Positions 1 through 14,200 of a stretch of 64,000 nucleotides of DNA are shown here, piece by piece. Source of the stretch: Cristatella mucedo. Taxonomy: Eukaryota; Bryozoa; Phylactolaemata; Cristatellidae. The translations under genes were made by a program, and so were the position numbers. The notes under the pieces were generated by a model that was not told where the DNA came from, made no database searches, and saw only the letters and a program-made list of their open reading frames with translations. The first letter of the stretch is position 1; the number at the start of each line of letters is the position of its first letter. The DNA lies in contig WPIO01000023.1 in assembly GCA_009760855.2 (NCBI GenBank), positions 683,501 to 747,500 on the forward strand. The letters are read 5' to 3'.

Positions 1-10
1 GTTCACTTAC

Positions 11-157
11 TTCGTACTTCAAGTCCTTTAACTTGCACCAGGATTGGAATGCGTGTTTTGCTGCCATTAACTTGTCATCATCTCTTTCTTTGCAGAAAAC
101 TCGCACGCTTGTCTCCGACAGTGAATCGGATTTCAGTGCAATCAGATGCGAGCATAG
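11..157 (-). CDS. SAMHD1: SAMHD1 exon: VRVFCKE / [10 protein letters not shown] segment
   Basis: 147 nt, 49 codons, phase 0/0. [20 protein letters not shown] and [14 protein letters not shown] match [25 protein letters not shown] near the SAMHD1 C-terminus. The donor GAA|GTAAGTGAAC occupies positions 1-10, so at least one more exon lies beyond the window. Confidence 0.95.
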
Positions 158-604
158 CTAAAAATTACAACGAAATAAATTAACCTGGGATTTATAATCT
201 GCAGTGACATTAATTTATAATTTCAGATTATACAATGCTACTTAAGATTAATCCTCAGGTCACTAAATCTTTACTGCAGTGCCCGAGCACTATGACGTGA
301 AAGTGGTCCAAATCACATTCCGTTAAATAAATATTGTCTGCTGCGTGATAAACTTCTAGAGATGGGTAGAGTATCTCTGCTTGTTTTGCTCAATCGTTCG
401 ACAGCTTTTGATACTATCGATCACCAAGTCCTTCTTGAGCGCCTCTCATCTCACCTGAGCATAAATTGCACTGCCCTGTTCAGATCATATCTCAGGGGAG
501 ACTCCAGAGTATAGATGTTAATAGACAAAGGTCATCCGAGGTACCTCTGAAATGTGGGGTACCGCAGGGCTCCGTGCTTGGTCCGGTTCATTTCACGGTT
601 TATA

Positions 605-659
<55 letters not shown>

Positions 660-3600
660 GCCGATGTGCTTGCCAGGCACAATCAAAGCTTTCACTTCTA
701 AGAGGATGACACCCAGTTGTATCTTTGCTTGGATCCCTCCCAACCCCCAGTACGTCGAATTCTCTCAAGTCCCTTGCTGCATGTATTGATGACATCCGCA
801 CATGGACGGCAACACATTTTAATCAATGGAATGATTAAACAAACTTACTAGTTATAGGCAAACCAAGTGTGATTCAGAAATTGGAAAGGCTAACGCCCAA
901 AATTGGCTCTGCCAGCATATCTGCTTTTGGATCCGCACGAAATCACGGTGTCATGTTCAGAAGTGGCCTTGTGTTAGACGACCACATCAGCTCCACAATC
1001 AAGTTTGCCTACTTTCAACTACATCAACTTCTGTAACGCGCTGCTTGCTGGCCTGCCTGCATGTGCAATCAAGCGCTTACAGCTGGTGCAAAACTGTGCA
1101 GCTAGGCTTGACTGTCATGAGCAGCGTAGTTGTCATATCACACCACTTGTCGCCGACCTGCCCTGGCTACCAGTCAAGCAACGGATAGATTTCAAGCTTT
1201 TGTTGCTCATGTTTTAGGTCCCGCCATTCTTTGGCTCCAGCCTACCAATCAGATCGCTTTATCAAGTGCATTATTATTATTATTATTATCTACTGCCCCA
1301 CCAGGCTAAGAATCGTACCATCCGCTGTTCGGAATCTAACTGTCTACCTATACCTCGTATAAACCTCAAATCCTTTTGAGACCGTGAATTTAATTCGTAT
1401 GCGCCCAAAGCCTGGAACTCACACCCGACTTGCGTCAGACATCTTATGTCTTGACCACATTTACCGATGGTGGCAGTAGTCTATCACCTACCAGGTACGA
1501 AATCCTCCTTTATCTCAGATTTTCTCCGATCTCATTTTTATTCTGTGTGCAAGAAAGCGATCCTTCCTCGTTATGGGTGATTTCAACGCTCAATTTGATA
1601 ACTTATCTGACGTCTTTAGCACTGAATTTCGTGCATTAAATGACTCATTGTCTCTTGTGACTCGTGCATGGCCCTACTCACATCAAAGGTCACACACTCG
1701 ACTAGATTTTCTCATACAACTGCACTTTGTCATCACCAAATATTACCAAATCGTGCATATCTGACCACATGCAGATCTCATTCAATCTACAGTGTGTGCC
1801 CACCTCCTCTATTAAAATAAACTGTGAATTGCGAAACCTCAAGACCCTTGACATCGATGCTGTCGGTGCGAGAATATCTGCTTAGCCTCTGCTGCTCATT
1901 CCCCCACCGATCTGTCGACATTTGTAGTTAGCTACAACACGACACTACCTGACATGCTTGACGAGCTTTCACCTCTGACTAAGCGATCTGTGCGTCATCA
2001 CACAGTCGGCCTATGCTTTACCCCAACATTAAACTAGTTAGGTCTACAAAGCGAAAGCTTTAAAGCCATACACAAGATCAGGACTGACTGTCCACAGACA
2101 GGCATACGAGGACTAGTGTAGGTCATACCAATCGATCCTAGCAAAGGCCAAGTCTAGCTTCCACAAAAACATTGTTTAATTGCAGATGCACAATCTAAAA
2201 ATGCTGATGTCGACGATCAACCATCTCCTCAACCGCTCCCAGATTAGCTCCTTACCTGATGATCCTTACGATGATCTAGCCGGTCGCTTCTCTCGATTCT
2301 TTGTCCAGAAGATAGACAGGTCAGGGAGTTCATCCCTGCGATGACAGCCTCGCCCCCTAGAACGCTTCCCCCACCCCGATTTCCGGCTGCACCTCAGTGT
2401 CTACATTTAAGCAGGTCACTAGTGATCTCGCCCTGAAGTTTATATCTCAATCAAAGAAGACAACAAGTCCTCGGAACCCTATTTCCATTGTCCTGCTCCT
2501 ACGTTGCATTGATCTGCTGCTGCCAAGCATAACTAACATAATTAATATATCATTAGCCCCAGGTCATGTCCCAGCACCTTTCAAAAAAGCTTTAGTCAGG
2601 CCACTTCTCAAGAAAACAACACTAGACCAAGAGAACTTGAGCAACTACCGTCCAGTCTCCTTTCTACCATTCATATCAAAGACACTGGAACGGGTCGTGG
2701 CGGACCACTTGAACTCATCTATTGAAACTTCAAACCTTGTTAGTAAGTTCCAGTCTGGCTTTATTGTTTGAGCTAATCACTCCACAGAATCAGAATTGTT
2801 TAGGGTGTAAAACTACCTACTTAGGAATGCAGACATAGGTAGAGTGTCTCTGGTTGTTTTGCTCGATCTTTCGGCAGCTTTTGATACTATCGATCACCAA
2901 GTTCTCCTAGAGCGGCTCTTATCTCGCCTGGGCACCACTGGCACAGCTCTGCAGTGGTTCAGATCCTATCTCAGTGGGAGACTCTAGATTATTTATGAGA
3001 ATGGACAAAGATCATCCGAGGTACCATTGAAATATGGGGTACCTCAGGGCTCTGTGCTAGCTCCGGTTCTTTTCATGGTTTATAATCTCCCTCTTGCTGA
3101 TGTGATTGCCAAGCGCAATCTAGGCTTTCACTTCGTTGCGGATAAAACTCAGTTGTACCTTCGCTTTGATCCCTCCCAGCCTTCGAGCACTTCAAATTCT
3201 CTCCCTTGCTGCATGCATCGATGACATCCGCATATGGATGGCAGCAATTTGTTTTATACTAAGCGATGTTAAAAAACTTATTAGTTATTGACAAACCCAG
3301 CGCGATTCAGTAATTGGAAAGGATAATTGTTACGTTTTCTAATTAAAGAGTATATTTATTTAGTTTACTTAAGTTTGAAGCTGTAGGAGCCTCAGAGATG
3401 AGAACTCAAAGATGATTTTCCTGGCCCCGTTAATAATACTTGCTAGCCTGGTAAGCAAAATGAGTTTGGTTAAGAAATAAGTATGGATTATGTTTTCCAA
3501 ACAAAAATATGCCCGAGAATATGGCTAGCATGATAGAGTAATATAGGATTACACAAAGATATTTTTGCCGTAGGGTATGACTTGGTTCAAATTCAGGCTT

Positions 3601-6600
3601 TTATTTTTCGTAGCAAGGTGAAAGGCTTTGCGAATATAGGTGTTATTTTAATATATCCACGTTTCAACATATGGTAGGACGGTATTAGATGCATAGATCA
3701 CGACTGAAAGCGTTTATAAGTTGCTTAAACGAGAGGATTGTGGTGAGGTGCATTTACACAATAAGGTAATTAAGTCTAGAACACATCCATAGGATGCAAT
3801 ATTTGAGTCACCACTAAAGCTAGTTGGAAGAATTGAACTGTACTAAATAAATCTTACTACCCGACTAATTCTTACTACCCGATCGCGAGAGCTCCGAAGA
3901 AAAAGCAATAGGAAGCAACTCACAGAAATCGAAATCGCCTGATCCTCATCGTCCTTCTTATAGCAGGACACTTTATCCAGCGGATCAGCAATACTTTGGG
4001 TACCAAATCCAAATTTGACTTTCTAAAAGTGCAGAATCGCATTCAAACCGGTTTCCGTAGCTCAAATTTAACTGACGCAAGAGTAACTTAGCAGGCTGTT
4101 TAGGAATGAGCATTTACCTACCTGTACGATAAGGTCTTGTTCGACTAGAGTGGTTTTTCCATTGCTCTGAGAAGCTAACGCTATGATTTCTTTCGTTATA
4201 TCAGTTTCACTGGGCTCCAAAAAATAAATATATTGAATTAGCAAGAACAAAGCCTAAGGTGCACATGTTTCTCAATATTTAGAATTCATACGAAATGTTT
4301 CTACTCAAAACATAGTTAATTTTTATTCGGGGCCAGTGCATTAACAAAACGTGTTGACACACTGCTATAGGAAACATGTTTAAGTCTTCATAGAACGTGG
4401 TTATTACAAAATTCTACATTTGCCGTGTCTCGTGCTAGAAACTTCTTGGCTTGAGCATATATATAGTACAATTGCTAAGATATTGTCAGAAAATATGTAG
4501 CTGATAAATGCTAGGAAAAACATCGTCTACGGTGCAAAGCAAAAATATAACCCACAGCAACCTCAGAAACTAGCAGCTATGTCTAATAAAAAAAAAGACG
4601 TTTGCTTGTTTTCAAATGTTTACGCTTTTATATTTGCGAGAAACAAAAGCACAAGTATCACTCCTATTCTGATCAAGTGTGACTTTGGATAAACGCCACG
4701 TGGATCTGGATACTAAGATTTCTTGGAATTTATCCACACTTTTCACGAGAAGTCTTTGCCTTTTGAAAATGATCTCAGTTTGGCGTAGTGGTTCGGATAT
4801 AGGGCTTTGCATGCAGTAGGTCACTCAGAATTTGCCGGAATAATCACTGTTTCATTGGTGAGTGGGAGGAGTCTCATAAACAAGAATTAAAAACAGAAAG
4901 TAGAGCTGTTTAATATGAGTCTTAGAAAGTAGCGCGCGAGCGAGTGGCCACGGTGGGTGTTCCTGATTCCTAATCGTATTTGAGTCATTGTTTAATAATG
5001 CTGACCTCAACTGATCTCCGTAGATTGAAGCTGGCGCTTGATGCGTTCAGCTATACTTAACTTCAACATATTTTATTTGATTACACGAATAATAATGGTA
5101 GCATTCCGCATAGGCCAGATTATGGCGGCCCTAGAGGTTCTTAGTAGTTCCTAAGCTATGGCGTCTGGGAACCAGGTGAGCGATAATCGTCACTTTAGAA
5201 ACTATAGATAGACAATTGAAGTAATAAATGGACAGTTGTGGTTTGGGGTTTGAACTAGCGAGCTGTTTGCTATGGCAAGTGGTGTATAGATGTGGCCCTC
5301 CGTGACGGTTGAATAGACGGTTATTTGTTAACTATAACGACTGTGATTAGTCATTTATGTGCTTTTGGATGCTGACACTGTGCATGCTGCCACTAACCAC
5401 ACTCGCATGCTGACCCTGTGCATGTCCCCCCTAACTACGTTGTTCATGTTGTTTATCAAGCCATGATATTACTCACGATTCAATCGCTTTTTCCTTTCCA
5501 GCAAGTGTAAAGCACCTAGAAAGAGATTGAGTTCTCTGAGGGTGCTTTACCAAGTGTATTATTATTATTTTTATTCCTTTTTGTAATAGGGTATCGGCGC
5601 TCTCTGTTGCTGCCATGCTCTTCATACCGTCGCGTATAGGCATGTTAGGGTGCAGCTTGTATGACTCGCTAGATGCACTTCAAGATTTAAGCTCTGCCAA
5701 GATTTATTTCATGCCTCAAGGATCAGCATCTGTCGCGTTAAAGAAATTAGTGTGGAAGCCGCTACAGTGCGTTCGTTACAGCATTGCCCCTAATGGTAGT
5801 CTTAGCTTATTCTTAAACCGGCGCGGACCAATAGTAAGAGGATCCGCGGAACTTGCCTATATAAATGCGAATGACGGTACCATGCAGCTGAAAAAATTAA
5901 GACAACTTTAACTAAGTCCTTACGTTCGTGCTCTCGTAAACGGAAGTACCTGTTGATTCTTTAGCCCTTGCTGACCAATGGAGAGACAACCCAAGAGAAT
6001 GCAAGTGCGATAAAGGGAAAGCTACAAGTAATAACAAAATTATTAATAATAAAAATGATCTAGCGCCCTCAGTAAAAATGATATAGAGAACTCAGTCTCT
6101 TTCTAGGCACCTTACATTTAGTGTTTCAATAATCCTAAACAAGATTTTCTGAAGTAAGAACCAAGATGGCCAATCTGCAATATGGAATAAACAGCTAAGT
6201 CAGCCAATAGTCAGGCCTTAACCTTCAAAAGCTGTATTGCAATATCTCTGGTTTATACTAAGAAATGTGAGTAACTACAGATATCGCCAAAAAAAAAGAA
6301 ATCACATTTAAAATTTGAGCTGCAGCGGCTCACTAAGTGTGCAGCACGACGGAGGAAACAAACATTGTATTTTAAAGGGTGAGATTTTATTGCAGCCAAT
6401 CTTTAGTCTATCTTGTTATCCACGAAAATATTCTAAAAATCTGTTAACAATATTAAGTTGTTTGGCTTACCTGATTAGCTGGAAATCTCACACTTAAGTC
6501 TATCGCGATTCTTCAGAGGATTATTACAAAATGCAAAATTTTAATGAATATTTTGTTACTATATTTATTTAATTCACAGCAGAACATTTTACTATCGGAA

Positions 6601-8196
6601 CTGATTATGCTTACCAGTAGCGTCGGAATAGTATTGTCTAACGGATCAACAAGGGAGGTCAGTAGATATATGATTGAATTGTTTGAATTGCAGTTGGTAG
6701 GCCGATTTTATTTAAGGTCAGGTACTCAGAGCTTTCAATGTTTAAACCCTACTGCAGATGACCTTCCTACCGTGTTTCTGTGCAAGCAGAGAGTGCCTCC
6801 GGAAAATCTAGGGCTTCTGCAGCCACCAACTAACGGAATGACGAAAAATTAACCAGTGCTGTCATCTTAGTCGCAATTATCACTCTCAAAACTTATATTA
6901 ACTAATTTTATCTGTTTCCGGTAAATTTTCTGTAAAATTGCCACAGTATATTTATGAATAGCTACATTTTATTAGTATCTATATTTTACTATAATTCACT
7001 TCATAATAGTACTACTGGCTCTAACTTAGCCTAGGGATAAAGTGATTAAATTTCATGATCCAGAATGGGATTTGAGTGATGCAGTAGATAACTCTTTATT
7101 GTCTGAAGTAAGCAGGTAATAATATTGTTCGGGCCTTTTCTAGGTGATTACAACATGATAGCTTAGGAGATAGTAAACATAAAGCTGAACTTTAATGGCA
7201 AGATAAAAAGTGTCTGCTCTAACGAGTGATGGGGAAGGTTACCGACAAGACATGAATTTCAAGGTGAAGGCTGCATCCATATTTTTCTCAATAAAATAAA
7301 GAATTTTTGATGATTAGCCTGTACGGCAAGAAAAGCCTAAATGGTTAGCTTTAGTCGCATAATAAGTAGCTAGGGAACATTTATTTATCGGCCCAATTCA
7401 ATTCAACCAGATAAAGAGTGCCTAAAATAAGCAACTTATTGAGGAATTTAATGATTACGGTAGCGGTTGGCCGGTGGTAGAAGAGAAATTTAATTTTATA
7501 TCAGCAGGCAGCCGTAGATATTTATTTTCTTGAAAAATATATTTTACTCACTTGGTCAGGCTGCGTTTTTTTAAGTGTTGAAACCGTTTTTCCGACTATG
7601 TCAAAGAGTTGTCTGCATTCCAATCTCTCCAATATTTTCCTTGCTTTCTCAAGATCTTTATTGGAAGACCACAAAATATCGTAATACAGGCGATCAGTCA
7701 GCTTTGTGTAGCCCTCCATTTGGGATACTGCGTCGGAAATTTTTAATTCTCCCCTAAAGAGATGAAAAACTTACTTTCGATGCTCTACACTTGTGCTAAA
7801 TTACTAAAAATACAGAGAAGTCTGCATTCAGGTGCAATCGCTTATCCTTGCCGGCGGAAAAGGCAATACTTGTTGATTTCCTTACAGTGTAGCAAGAGCA
7901 ATTGTCAGTATATCTATTCAAATTAGCTGCAGCACCATTGTGATACGTATATTCGTATATCAGGTTGCTGGAAGGAGTGGCCACAATTGAGGCATAAACA
8001 GTTTAAAAGAGTTTGATATCTGTTTGATCTCACAAGATTTGTCAGCTTTTACACATTAAAATATCAGAAGTCACTAAAAATGCGCAAAGAGTTTGGCAAG
8101 ACATAAAACTGTAAGTGACTTTTACCGTCGATGCATGAAGAAGGTCAAGCACCGAATGCCAGGAAATTCAGCGTGGAAATAATTATTGGTATTAAT

Positions 8197-8227
<31 letters not shown>

Positions 8228-11200
8228 GTATTATGTTTAGGAGGCAGTTATTTGAGTAAATCTGATGCACACATCAGTTAAGGAATAACTGACTAATAAA
8301 TATTAGTGTACAGCAAAAGTACAACTACTTAAATGCCGGAAATTTTCATAGAGTACATTGAGTACATACAGTGCTACATTGAGCAGTCTGATCGCATAAG
8401 GAGGATGCAGACTCCTAGCCACTTTCAAAGCGTTTCTTATGGCTTCAGAGGTTAGGCACTATTCACATCATTAAATTTCATTGGGAAAAATTTAATATAA
8501 TTGGCAAAGCAGCTATTGAACATTCAAAGATGTAATTCATATTCGTAAGCTATTTTGTGACTAGCAAAAATATTACTTTGACATAGGCTGACCTTACGCT
8601 ATCAGTTATACGACTAATTATAAATACTTACAAACCGTAAGAGAATTAAATCGGAATCTATGGGAATCCAAATAGACTTGAAAAGAAGCATTATTTGTCG
8701 GATTTGCAATAGAAAAATCTAGGAATGCACCGTGTCTCTTATAAAAAGGCTGCAAGAAATAACTGCAATCCCTCTAATTAGTGCTGCGCAAACGGGCGTT
8801 ACAATGTATCTGTCAAATTTTATGCCGTTGAGCTCATGAATTATCATAGTATTAGCTGTAAAAGCGGTAGCTACTACTGAAATATAATGCACTCCACTTT
8901 TCACGTCTTTCTTGAGTCGTCGTTTTCAAGTCGTGGCCTTGGAGTTAGGAAACAATTGCAGCATTGAATTTTGATTTGATTGATGTTGTTTAAGGGCTAA
9001 ACGTGTAAGTTAAATTTACTGGACTGTCGAAGTTCGTTTTTCGTGGGACATGCAGACACATTTTACCTCGTGTGGGTAAGGATAAAACACTTTAGATTTA
9101 TTTATTTATCCGGAAATAATTCTTTTTGGGCTAGTGGCTACCCATAGAGTCACCGAGACTAAAATTCTGCTGCAATCGCAGAGCTGGAAACATTGGCGTT
9201 AAATTCCTACTTCATAGTGACTGCAGCAACTCCAGCGCTCCTGGGGGTTGATTTCTTAATTTACCTAGATCGCTGCAATCTAGTGCTTTGGATTCGGCAA
9301 GAATGCGAGCGCAATGGTGCAAAATTTTGCAAACACACTGAAACTTTAGTTTAAGTTTAATATGCAATCAGTTTTTGTGGAATGGCCGTGAATTCAAGTG
9401 GATTTTGTTAGTGGACACCGTGTTTTTGCAGCCAATTTGCAGTAGAACACTTGAGCCCAATGGGCTTGATTTTGAGGGCACATTATGGCGACCCTATACT
9501 GTAATGTTAACTTGAGCTTTGAGTTTAAGCAGCCGATTTATGATAAAAAATTTTTTCCCTTAATTAACGTGCATAGTGGTTGATTGCGGTAATCCATTGA
9601 AGCAGATAAGCACACACAAGAAATTTCTCAAGGACCATGCAAATGTTGTGAGGAACATGCATATTTTATTATTAGCTCTCTAGGAACATGCATACATTAA
9701 ACATGTCAGATTATAACTGTGCTAGAGATTATTAGTGGTTTCTGGCTTACAAGTACTTGAAACCGCAATAGTCAAGATCGATGGTCCGAGTCTGGGTGAA
9801 CGTGATATCTTTGTTTATGATCAGTTAGCTGTACTCAGGGAATTAAAGTGAGGTGTATGCTATTGCCGGTGTTATACAGATATGGCCAGCTGTGGGTTTA
9901 TAGTGCACTTCTCAGCATTAACATAGCAGACTTACTATATTCAGGTATCCCTGCTTTTGTCTGATGCAGAGCTCTGGCACTGTTTTCAGAATTTCCCGTG
10001 TGAGTGTAGCAGTTGGTGCTTCAAGGCGCCAGCTCTACTAGTATTTGGCATGTCTGTTCAAGGACTAGCAATCGATACATAAGCGACATGGTTTTTTGGT
10101 TTTGAGATTTTAATTCCGAAGCCGCTATCGCAGATTCGTAACATTACGTATCAGAGTATGGTGGCATATATACAGACCCATTAACTCCATAGGGTAGATG
10201 CTCTCTAGCTTCCTTCAAGGCCTCAGAAATCCTGCAATTTGTGCCAGAATTCTAAATTAGCACTCCTCGAGCATACATATAGATACAAAATTGAAACAAA
10301 AGCTTCAATAGAAACGTCCGAGGATTTGTATGCAAATATCTTGGCGTGATCCAACCTTGTTCTCAGTCAGCGCAAGCAGCCCAATTTAGTCATAGACTCA
10401 CACCAGACAAAACCACGAATCTCTTCAATGAACTGCTAGTGATTAGACCAGCGAATAGAAAGTACATACTTCGTCTTAATCTGACACAAAAGAGTAAGTT
10501 ATCTATCACGTTAACTTTTCAATCTCCTACCAAGAACAACAAAAAAGCTTGGCATAGCAAACTAGCAACCGGAGTAAATATTAGAAAAGCGTCATTTTAA
10601 TAATTGACTCAATTACTGAAGCGATGCTTTATTTATGATTTCATAAATTATCTTTAATCATTAGCATGTCCTTAGCACAGCCATCTCGTTCAAAACGATC
10701 GACTATCACCATGCTTGCCAGAGTCTAAACTAACAATCAAGATTTAAATTAAGATATTAGTAAGACACAACGAAAAATCATACTATCAAGCTTATTGTTT
10801 TTCAATACTCTTAATTGTTTTGCCACAAGTTAAAACTTATTTGTTTGGAATTGATTCTCACATGAATATTTAAAGAAGAAACTTATTTTGTCTATGAAGA
10901 ATCATAATACTTCAAGTTCTAGGCACTTTTGAGTTTGGACGACCTAATTCTTATCAGGCTAAATACCGGTGGTTATTTGGATGGTAGACTCACTGCAATT
11001 AATTTTTCAAAAACTCAGAACACATGCTCATCAGCAATAAAGTGGACGACAAAAATTTAATAGTTTTTATAATGAGAAAGAAGCAAACAACCAAGGCAGT
11101 AATAAGCACTGCTTAGTGACTCCCTAGAGGATTACGTTGCCATATTAATTTGGTCCATGCCGCAGGGTTTATTCTAGGGTAGAGAGGTGCACGTATTCTA

Positions 11201-14200
11201 AAAATTAAAACGCTGTCTGCGTGAAATTTTTTTGCAAAACGTTCGGCCAAACAAATTGTGTTCCTCCAATTAGTAATTAATCTAAAAAGCGATTACAATA
11301 TAATGTGTCTAAGTGAAGTGGCTTTAAATCGTCGTTTTAATTTCTCCCGACATTTATCGCCAGAGAGGCAGTCATGCTGTTCCGTCCGAGTGCCGCGTGC
11401 AATTAGCTGTAATGCTTTCTTTAGTTGCCGGCTGAACGCACATGTAATTTTCAGGTAGGAGGGGCCTGAGTTATTGAGAAAGGTATCCTATGCTGGCAAA
11501 ACTCGCCGAGATATATCATACAAGTTAGTTTTAACGTCAATGTTCGAGTTACGGGTTAACCTTGTGTAAATCAGAAAATAGATAGCACAACCGTCAAAGT
11601 GGGCCTGGCCAGCATATCCCTTAGCATCTGCGTAAACTAGAGCGTCACACTAAAAATTGATGTTTTATGTTAATAAGATATTCAACTGATATTTAAAACC
11701 AATTAGGCTTAGTATAGTTCAAGTTTAGTTTAGGTATTTTCTTGAGTCCCGCCACTCTCTCATATCGTTGGCGTGCCTGCGTTTATTAGTGGAGATATAA
11801 CACCCAGCATCTATTGAGCTTACGGCAAGAATTTTTAAACAGGTTTTTGAGAGGTTCATAGCTCTGGGTGCAGATGGACAATATTTAATGCAAAGGTTTG
11901 CTTCAGTGCTTTCTAAACTCAAGTCTACTGAAGCCCATGAGGTAATTGAGTCTGAGATTATTTAAAATTTATTATCGTAGTAGTACTAACATTCCTTGTA
12001 AATTATTTGATCTCCGCATATAGTCACCATATGGAATATACAAAAGAAGGACGAAGTTGAACGTCGAAGCTGACGTTATCAATTTATTAGTTGAAAGGAA
12101 TTGCCAATTAATACATGCACGTGTCTTCGGTTGAGTATCAGTGAAAGAGGCGCATTTTGAGTAATTTATTTTAATTTTTTTAAAACGGTATTTTAGGTAG
12201 AAAAACACTTTAGACTTCATAGCAGCAAGGTGGGCGATACTAGTTAACTCACCGTTTTAGGCTGCTAGCAAGAAAAGCAAATACTTAGGGCAATAGGGGC
12301 TCGGGATATTATGCTGTCTTGCAGACAATAAATAGCTTAGATAAACAAGCAATGGCTCGGTGAAGTTGGCCTAATTTTACGCCCCTGTGGGTCAAATACA
12401 TTCTCGGGATGTGCATGATAAAACTAAGTATGAGATTTCTTTGCTAATTTGAGATGTTTATGATTTTGCTGTTTGATAAAAGCGGTTTGAGCTAAGTACT
12501 TTTTGCTTTGTGATGTGCCAATTGACTGCTGATCCTAATTTAAGGTGCTACTTATACGTTTTTGAATCCTAGTAAAGCTTCAGAAGCTCTATGAAAGCTG
12601 AGATATTGGTTCAATATCAGGCTGGATCTTTAGTACCATCTTTGCCGTGCAATTAAATAACCTCTTAGATCTTTATGTCAGCGTCATTTCTGTTTTGATC
12701 GCAGCTCAAATTCTATCTTACTTAAAGGTAAAACGAGCAGCATGCACTAACTTCTTCCTTTACCTCTGAACTATCTTCAATGAGTGTCATACATTGATTA
12801 CTTTTTTTGCTAATGATTCATTAAAAATCTAGTACAAGGGAATCAATATACTGTGCATTTTTAGCTAGCCTTAGAAATATCTTGATATAGTGAACTAAAG
12901 TAACCTTGCAAGAGGAAAAGAAAAGAACCACCAATCAAAGAAATTGAATCTTCAAAATTGACCTTTCGTTAAACAACTCGAGCAGCTCAGCTCAAAATCT
13001 TCTGCAAATTTATGTATTATTTTGAAAACCACGAGAAAGTGAATAATAGTAATTCAACTTAAAAGCACATTCTTGACATGCCATAATATGAGGTTCTTAT
13101 TCTAGCACTAATATTAAGACTAGCGGAGCAAGATATGCTGCAGGAAACGATTGGAACTAAGCCCCAAATTTACCAAAGGCTATGAGTGTATTCCAAAGCC
13201 AAAATAACTGATACACATCTGATGTTCACATACCTCGAAAATTACAGGTAGACCAGCTCAGAAAACTAATGCTGAGCACACAGTTAAAGTATATTCCTGT
13301 AGGTTGTCAGCCCTAATAAAAATAGCTGGAATTCAAATATTTGGACGCTCTGTTTTATTGGTATGATGCTGCTACTTCTAGCACTATTTACTGCCTCTGA
13401 AGCGTAAATCAACGTATCTATTAGCATGCGAAGCGTTATATGATTGATTGTCTGCCAGCCGAGCTGGTCCAAGGTTGCGAAAAGTTCTTTGCAATTGTTA
13501 ATAAGGTATAGAAGTATTGAATATAATTGCCGAGTTAGTATTGAAGCTGCATACTAATAATAATAATACTTTGATATATCGCCCTCAGAGGACTCAACCT
13601 CTTTCTAGGCACTTTAGATGTGCTTCAAAAGAAGCACGATCGAATGGTTAATGTTAGCATGCACAATAAAAAAAAGAATGCCATGGTTAATGATGACATG
13701 CACAGAGTCAGCATTAAAGTATGGTTAGTAGCAGCATGCACACTGTCAGCACGCATTAACACATAAATATAAATATTAAAACACTTGATAAAACGCCCTC
13801 AGAGAACTCAATCTCTTTCAAGGCGCTTTAACTTTGCTGAAAAGGAAACACGATCGAATGGTGAGTGGTATCATGCTTGATAAACAACCTGAATAACAAG
13901 GTTAGGTTTGACATGCACAAGGTCAGCATGCACGTGTGGTTTGTGGCAGCATGCAACAGTGTCCGCACGTATAAGCACATAAAGAATTACAGGGACCCAC
14001 TAAATTCTTTCATAAATAGGTGTGTTTTTAATTTCTCTTTAGATGTGGTCAAGTCAAGTAATGTCATGACGAAAATCGGGAGTGAGTTCCAGGCTTTGGG
14101 AGCATACGAACTAAATGCACGGTCTCCAAAGGATTTGAGGTTCAAAGAAAAAATCACAGGGACCGAAATAGATGCATTTTTAGTTTTTTTTTAAATGTGG

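Larger units (their letters stand above)
362..1466 (+). mobile_element. L2-clade LINE family A fragment (RT to C-terminus), degraded
   Basis: It starts inside the RT at [16 protein letters not shown] and runs to the C-terminal LTTF motif. It holds several stops and frameshifts. The catalytic YADD region has a stop in place of Y, with the two aspartates still readable. It is interrupted by a (CT)n expansion and by a 35-bp inserted LINE tail. It lies in the intron between the two leftmost SAMHD1 exons and abuts a second copy at about 1,466. Confidence 0.9.

Noticed and set aside
532-801. Minus frame with an (ER)n run
   Set aside because: It is the reverse of the (CT)n tract inside a LINE and has no coding meaning.
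4612-4824. Minus open frame with [17 protein letters not shown], first taken for the SAMHD1 C-terminal exon
   Set aside because: It lies between exons that join in phase without it. The true segments with KVSCYK and VRVFCKE were found at 3,924-4,022 and 11-157.
7796-7984. Additional SAMHD1 exon directly upstream of the TKLTD exon
   Set aside because: No similarity to the expected segment and no fitting phase.
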